A stretch of 33,465 nucleotides of DNA from positions 1-33,465 of the forward strand of contig CALDUK010000020.1 of NCBI GenBank assembly GCA_937924905.1, given 5' to 3'. The first letter of the stretch is position 1, and each line of letters begins with the position of its first letter. This document shows positions 30,251 through 33,465 of the stretch, in pieces. The notes beneath the pieces were generated by a model. That model was not told the DNA's origin, did not search any database, and was given only the letters and a program-made list of their open reading frames with translations. This stretch comes from an uncultured Paracoccaceae bacterium (GTDB lineage: Bacteria > Pseudomonadota > Alphaproteobacteria > Rhodobacterales > Rhodobacteraceae). A program made the position numbers and the translations under genes.

Positions 30251-32434
30251 ATGTCGGTCACCGAACCCGTTCTGAATTCCCCCGCCGAAGACGTTCGCAA
30301 ACGCGAAAAACTGGAAGGCGGGCATGCCTTTGTGATGCATACCGAATTTGAACCGGCAGGCGATCAGCCTGCGGCCATCAAGGAACTGTCCCAGGGGGTG
30401 AAGGACGGCGAACAGAACCAGGTGCTGTTGGGGGCCACCGGCACTGGCAAGACCTTCACCATGGCCAAGATTATCGAAGAAACCCAGCGCCCGGCGATCA
30501 TACTTGCCCCGAACAAAACGCTGGCCGCCCAGCTTTACGGCGAATTCAAAGGCTTCTTCCCCGACAACGCGGTCGAATATTTTGTGTCCTACTACGACTA
30601 TTACCAGCCCGAAGCCTATGTACCGCGTAGCGACACCTATATTGAAAAAGAAGCGCAGATTAACGAACAGATCGACCGGATGCGCCATTCGGCGACCCGG
30701 GCCCTGCTGGAACGCGACGATGTCATCATCGTTGCCTCTGTGTCCTGCATCTATGGAATAGGCAGCGTCGAAACCTATGGCGCGATGGCGCAAGACCTGA
30801 AAACCGACCATCCCCATGATCCGCGCAAAGTCATCGCCGATCTTGTGGCACAGCAATACCGGCGCAATGACCAAGGGTTTCAGCGCGGCACGTTCCGCGT
30901 GCGCGGCGACGTCATCGAACTGTGGCCCGCGCATATGGAAGACCGCGCCTGGCGGCTGGATTTCTTTGGGGATGATCTGGAAAACATCACCGAATTTGAC
31001 CCGCTGACCGGCAAGAAAACCGGCACATTCGACCGGGTCCGCGTCTATGCCAACAGCCACTATGTAACACCGCGCCCGACGCTTCAGCAGGCCATGCGCT
31101 CGATCAAGGCCGAACTGAAACAACGGCTGGCCCAGATGGTCGACGAAGGCAAATTGCTGGAAGCCCAGCGGCTGGAACAGCGCACCAATTTCGATCTTGA
31201 AATGATGGAAGCCACCGGATCGTGCAACGGCATCGAAAACTATTCGCGCTATCTGACCGGGCGCGCGCCGGGCGAACCCCCGCCCACACTTTTTGAATTT
31301 ATCCCCGACCACGCCATTGTGTTCGCCGATGAAAGCCATGTCAGCGTGCCGCAAATCGGCGGGATGTATAAGGGCGACTATCGGCGGAAATTCACACTGT
31401 CCGAACACGGCTTCCGCCTGCCCAGCTGCACCGACAACCGGCCGCTCAAATTCGAGGAATGGGACAGCATGCGCCCCCAATCCGTCTTCGTGTCCGCCAC
31501 CCCGCAATCGTGGGAACTGGAACAAACAGGCGGGGTGTTCACCGAACAGGTCATTCGCCCCACCGGGCTTTTGGACCCGGTGGTCGAAATTCGCCCCGTC
31601 ACCACGCAGGTCGACGACGTGATGGACGAAATCCGACTGGTCAGCGCCAAAGGCTATCGCACGCTGGTCACGACGCTGACCAAACGCATGGCCGAGGACC
31701 TGACCGAATACCTGCACGAACAGGGCATCAAGGTCCGCTATATGCACAGCGACATCGACACACTGGAACGGATCGAAATCCTCCGCGATCTGCGTCTTGG
31801 CGCATTTGATGTCCTGATCGGCATCAACCTTTTGCGCGAAGGTCTGGATATCCCCGAATGCGGGCTTGTCGCCATTCTGGACGCCGACAAAGAAGGGTTC
31901 CTTCGCTCTGAAACCTCGCTGATCCAGACCATAGGCCGCGCCGCCCGAAACGCCGATGGCCGCGTTATCATGTATGCCGACAAAATCACCGGCTCGATGG
32001 ACCGTGCGCTGGCCGAAACCAACCGCCGCCGCGAAAAACAGATTGCGTATAACGAAAAGCACGGCATCACGCCTGAAACGGTCAAGAAAAACGTCGAAGA
32101 CGTGCTGGCCGGCTTGTACAAAGGCGATACCGACCAATCACGCATCACCACCAAGGTCGAAAAACCCATGTTCGGCGCGAACCTGGCGGCCCACCTCGAA
32201 GGGCTGCGCACCGAAATGCGCAAAGCCGCCGAGAACCTCGAATTCGAAGAAGCCGCGCGTTTGAGGGATGAGGTCAAGCGTCTGGAAACGGTGGAGCTGA
32301 CCGTGTCGGATGATCCCTTGGCGCGTCAGTCCGTGGTGGAAGAAGCGGTCGAGAGCGCGCAAAAGGCGAAAGGTCGATCAACGGCTGGCCGCGCTGGTCA
32401 AAAGGGCGGGAATGTGAAGCGGAGGGTGCGTTAG
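30251..32434 (+). CDS. uvrB: Excinuclease ABC subunit B (UvrB)
   Basis: UvrB is the DNA helicase/damage-verification subunit of nucleotide excision repair; it takes over lesions from UvrA and recruits UvrC. The 727-residue protein has helicase motif I ([12 protein letters not shown]), the [14 protein letters not shown] motif, the beta-hairpin with [18 protein letters not shown]-like [45 protein letters not shown], and a C-terminal UVR domain ([24 protein letters not shown]). Length is slightly above the usual 670, with a short extra N-terminus and a basic tail. AAAGGA supports ATG 30251; ATG 30242 would sit almost on that site, and GTG 30230 lacks one. The stop overlaps the convergent Fic gene by 4 bp. 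Confidence 0.97.
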   Translation: MSVTEPVLNSPAEDVRKREKLEGGHAFVMHTEFEPAGDQPAAIKELSQGVKDGEQNQVLLGATGTGKTFTMAKIIEETQRPAIILAPNKTLAAQLYGEFKGFFPDNAVEYFVSYYDYYQPEAYVPRSDTYIEKEAQINEQIDRMRHSATRALLERDDVIIVASVSCIYGIGSVETYGAMAQDLKTDHPHDPRKVIADLVAQQYRRNDQGFQRGTFRVRGDVIELWPAHMEDRAWRLDFFGDDLENITEFDPLTGKKTGTFDRVRVYANSHYVTPRPTLQQAMRSIKAELKQRLAQMVDEGKLLEAQRLEQRTNFDLEMMEATGSCNGIENYSRYLTGRAPGEPPPTLFEFIPDHAIVFADESHVSVPQIGGMYKGDYRRKFTLSEHGFRLPSCTDNRPLKFEEWDSMRPQSVFVSATPQSWELEQTGGVFTEQVIRPTGLLDPVVEIRPVTTQVDDVMDEIRLVSAKGYRTLVTTLTKRMAEDLTEYLHEQGIKVRYMHSDIDTLERIEILRDLRLGAFDVLIGINLLREGLDIPECGLVAILDADKEGFLRSETSLIQTIGRAARNADGRVIMYADKITGSMDRALAETNRRREKQIAYNEKHGITPETVKKNVEDVLAGLYKGDTDQSRITTKVEKPMFGANLAAHLEGLRTEMRKAAENLEFEEAARLRDEVKRLETVELTVSDDPLARQSVVEEAVESAQKAKGRSTAGRAGQKGGNVKRRVR

Positions 32435-33048
32435 CTCGCGTCTTCTCCCGCAGACGCCAGCTGCTCGTTTAACAAACTAGACAAAAACTCGTGCAACTTA
32501 GTGAGATCTATTTTCCCTTCCTTTAACGAAGCATCAGTCTCTTTCATTATCGTGATGTATTCTGCACGATTTCGGCGGATCAACTCGGGAAGAATTGGAG
32601 CGCCGGGAAGCCAACCACCAAGCTTGACGCAAAGCACGAAGAGACACGCGGCCCTAGCGGTCCGACCGTTTCCGTTGATAAATGGGTGAATAAAGTTCAA
32701 GCGCCAGAGCACATAAGACGCGAGAGCTAACGCGTCTTGCTCAACCCAATGTCTGTTCACCTGGTTGACGAAATCGTCCATCAGTCCTTGGACTTGGAAC
32801 TCTGGTGGCGGCTCGTACTCTCCTACGTAAACTTTGCAGGGCCTGAATTCACCGGCGCTTGTATGTAGACACGCAATAGCGTGAAAATTCAAAGCCTTGA
32901 GAATTGTTTGTGAGAGAAACGGTCGTTCGAGAGCTATCGCAGCTTCAACAGCAGATCTCAAAAAATCGTACTGACGTGCACCATTTTCGATTTCAAATTT
33001 TTGATAGGCGGGGTGTTGTTCCCCGCCTGTTAAATCTATCAGTATCAA
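32431..33048 (-). CDS. Fic-domain protein (AMPylase-type; altered active-site motif)
   Basis: A 205-residue Fic protein. Fic enzymes transfer AMP (or another nucleotide part) from a co-substrate to a target protein, often as toxins. The flap region is [20 protein letters not shown] (65-84) and the active-site loop is [12 protein letters not shown] (121-132). The catalytic H121 and GNGR are kept, but the acidic Mg-binding position of HxFx(D/E)GNGRxxR is N125. No inhibitory helix motif is obvious at the N-terminus. The start appears to be TTG 33048, four bases after the small upstream gene, with GGAAAG as ribosome site. Base composition is clearly more AT-rich than the neighbours, suggesting horizontal acquisition. 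It probably forms a toxin-antitoxin-like pair with the gene before it. Confidence 0.85.
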   Translation of the reverse strand: MILIDLTGGEQHPAYQKFEIENGARQYDFLRSAVEAAIALERPFLSQTILKALNFHAIACLHTSAGEFRPCKVYVGEYEPPPEFQVQGLMDDFVNQVNRHWVEQDALALASYVLWRLNFIHPFINGNGRTARAACLFVLCVKLGGWLPGAPILPELIRRNRAEYITIMKETDASLKEGKIDLTKLHEFLSSLLNEQLASAGEDAS

Positions 33049-33052
33049 ATAG

Positions 33053-33235
33053 TTACTTTCCTTCGTGCTGCTTGAGAACCTGCTCCACTTGATCTTTGGT
33101 TATCGTGCTCTCGTCATCAACAGCGCTCATAACAAAAGAAACGCGCTGCTGATGAATTTCAGCTCCTGAAAGATTCCTTTTTGCCGCTGCGGACAACCTG
33201 TCCAACAGCTCTTGAGGTGTTGCAATTCCTGTCAT
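33053..33235 (-). CDS. Small protein upstream of fic, candidate antitoxin
   Basis: A 60-residue, acidic-to-neutral, helix-rich protein encoded directly before the Fic gene (4 bp apart, same strand). It has the segment EIHQQRVSFVMSAV followed by DESTITKDQVEQVL; I recall similar small partners next to Fic genes but cannot name the family. The class I Fic inhibitor motif (S/T)xxxE(G/N) is not clearly present; the closest piece is SAVDDE. GGGGAG four bases before ATG 33235 is a strong ribosome site. Like fic, it is more AT-rich than the window. The antitoxin role is inferred from position. Confidence 0.7.
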   Translation of the reverse strand: MTGIATPQELLDRLSAAAKRNLSGAEIHQQRVSFVMSAVDDESTITKDQVEQVLKQHEGK

Positions 33236-33272
33236 TTTACTCCCCTGACGACCGGTCAGCGTGGCCGGGATC

Positions 33273-33297
33273 GTATACTATAGGTAGTTTACACTAC
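33273..33297 (-). promoter_or_regulatory. Candidate promoter/operator of the fic pair
   Basis: On the minus strand, TATAGT/TATACG-like -10 sequences overlap GTATAC (33273-33278), and GTAGT-4 bases-ACTAC forms an inverted repeat (33284-33297). This is the usual place for an autoregulatory operator of a toxin-antitoxin pair. It is a pattern call only. Confidence 0.4.
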
Positions 33298-33465
33298 GTT
33301 ATTTGTCACCAGAATTTGTCAGAAATGTGCGCCGGCTCGGCAAGAAGTAGCGATTCGAGTCATCTAAGACACATTCAAAACAAGTACACGTCTCATAGCA
33401 TGAGATGCTACCGGTCGTGGTCGCTGGCCTGTTGCCATAAGTTGTGCACAAACTACCCAGCCGGG
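33298..33465. other. Non-coding, AT-richer right edge
   Basis: No convincing reading frame is visible in these last 168 bases. There are two overlapping short dyads: CTCAT-AGC-ATGAG (33392-33404) and AGCAT-GAG-ATGCT (33397-33409). The region may continue the foreign segment that carries the fic pair, and the next gene or border lies beyond the window. Confidence 0.4.

Noticed and set aside
30131..32137. A 668-residue open frame on the minus strand
   Set aside because: It lies antisense to uvrB, whose helicase motifs are unmistakable. The open frame comes from the GC-rich third-codon bias; its protein is rich in Phe, Gly, His and Gln and shows no domain.
33053..33235. Class I Fic inhibitor motif in the small upstream protein
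   Set aside because: The nearest piece, SAVDDE, has Asp where the inhibitory Glu should be and no following Gly or Asn, so the motif cannot be claimed.
1..33465. CRISPR arrays, insertion sequences, prophage genes or rRNA
   Set aside because: No regularly spaced repeats, transposase motifs, terminal inverted repeats, phage structural genes or rRNA segments were seen on reading the window.

Overview
The window is about 33.5 kb of GC-rich bacterial chromosome and looks like the Roseobacter/Rhodobacter lineage (Rhodobacteraceae, Alphaproteobacteria). Three things point there: a SAM/SAH riboswitch in front of metK, a class known from Rhodobacterales; the gene order ybeY - corC-like - lnt - metK; and an NDUFS4-type complex I accessory subunit. 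Genes are tightly packed, with many 4-bp (ATGA) overlaps and many convergent genes whose stop codons overlap. No insertion sequence, phage gene, rRNA or CRISPR array was seen.

Layout. 1-3879 (minus): housekeeping operon ybeY, CorC/HlyC-type CBS protein, lnt, then metK under its own riboswitch; metK runs off the left edge. 3961-6328 (plus): sugar-acid operon of 2-keto-3-deoxygalactonokinase, KDPGal aldolase and an SMP-30/gluconolactonase-type lactonase, fused by 4-bp overlaps. 6325-10385 (minus): three-gene surface-sugar operon with a CBS-domain sugar nucleotidyltransferase, an unrecognised protein with a faint sulfotransferase-like look, and a glycosyltransferase with two tandem GT-A-like modules, the first apparently dead. 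10433-10816 (minus): VOC-family protein. 10930-14217 (plus): four-gene catabolic-type operon (haloacid dehalogenase, alpha/beta hydrolase, PLP threonine/serine dehydratase, 3-oxoadipate enol-lactonase-like protein), followed by a Tet-like MFS exporter and a zinc alcohol dehydrogenase. 16636-18329: a GNAT acetyltransferase diverging from an enolase-superfamily enzyme.

18319-26250 is a capsule/exopolysaccharide region. It holds an ABC-2 exporter split over a divergent promoter (KpsE- and KpsT-like on minus, KpsM-like on plus), a GT2, a priming-type sugar phosphate transferase, a GT2-GT4 double glycosyltransferase and a GT4. Two upstream regions in this block share an identical 15-bp element. 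26378-29888 holds two TetR-type regulators, a CoxG/SRPBCC protein directly behind tRNA-Arg(TCT), and the set NDUFS4-like - GNAT - inositol-monophosphatase-like. An intergenic stretch of about 360 bp, with a striking 13-bp-stem hairpin whose loop is G-rich, precedes uvrB. The right edge (from about 32431) is visibly AT-richer and carries a Fic-domain protein with a small upstream partner, probably a recently acquired toxin-antitoxin-like pair.

Functionally the window joins core genes (AdoMet synthesis, lipoprotein maturation, rRNA processing, DNA repair) to accessory surface-polysaccharide and sugar-acid modules. The best candidates for something undescribed are the 6.3-10.4 kb sugar operon, the shared capsule promoter element, the G-rich hairpin before uvrB, and the Fic pair with its altered active-site motif. 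All calls come from reading the sequence; no database search was run.
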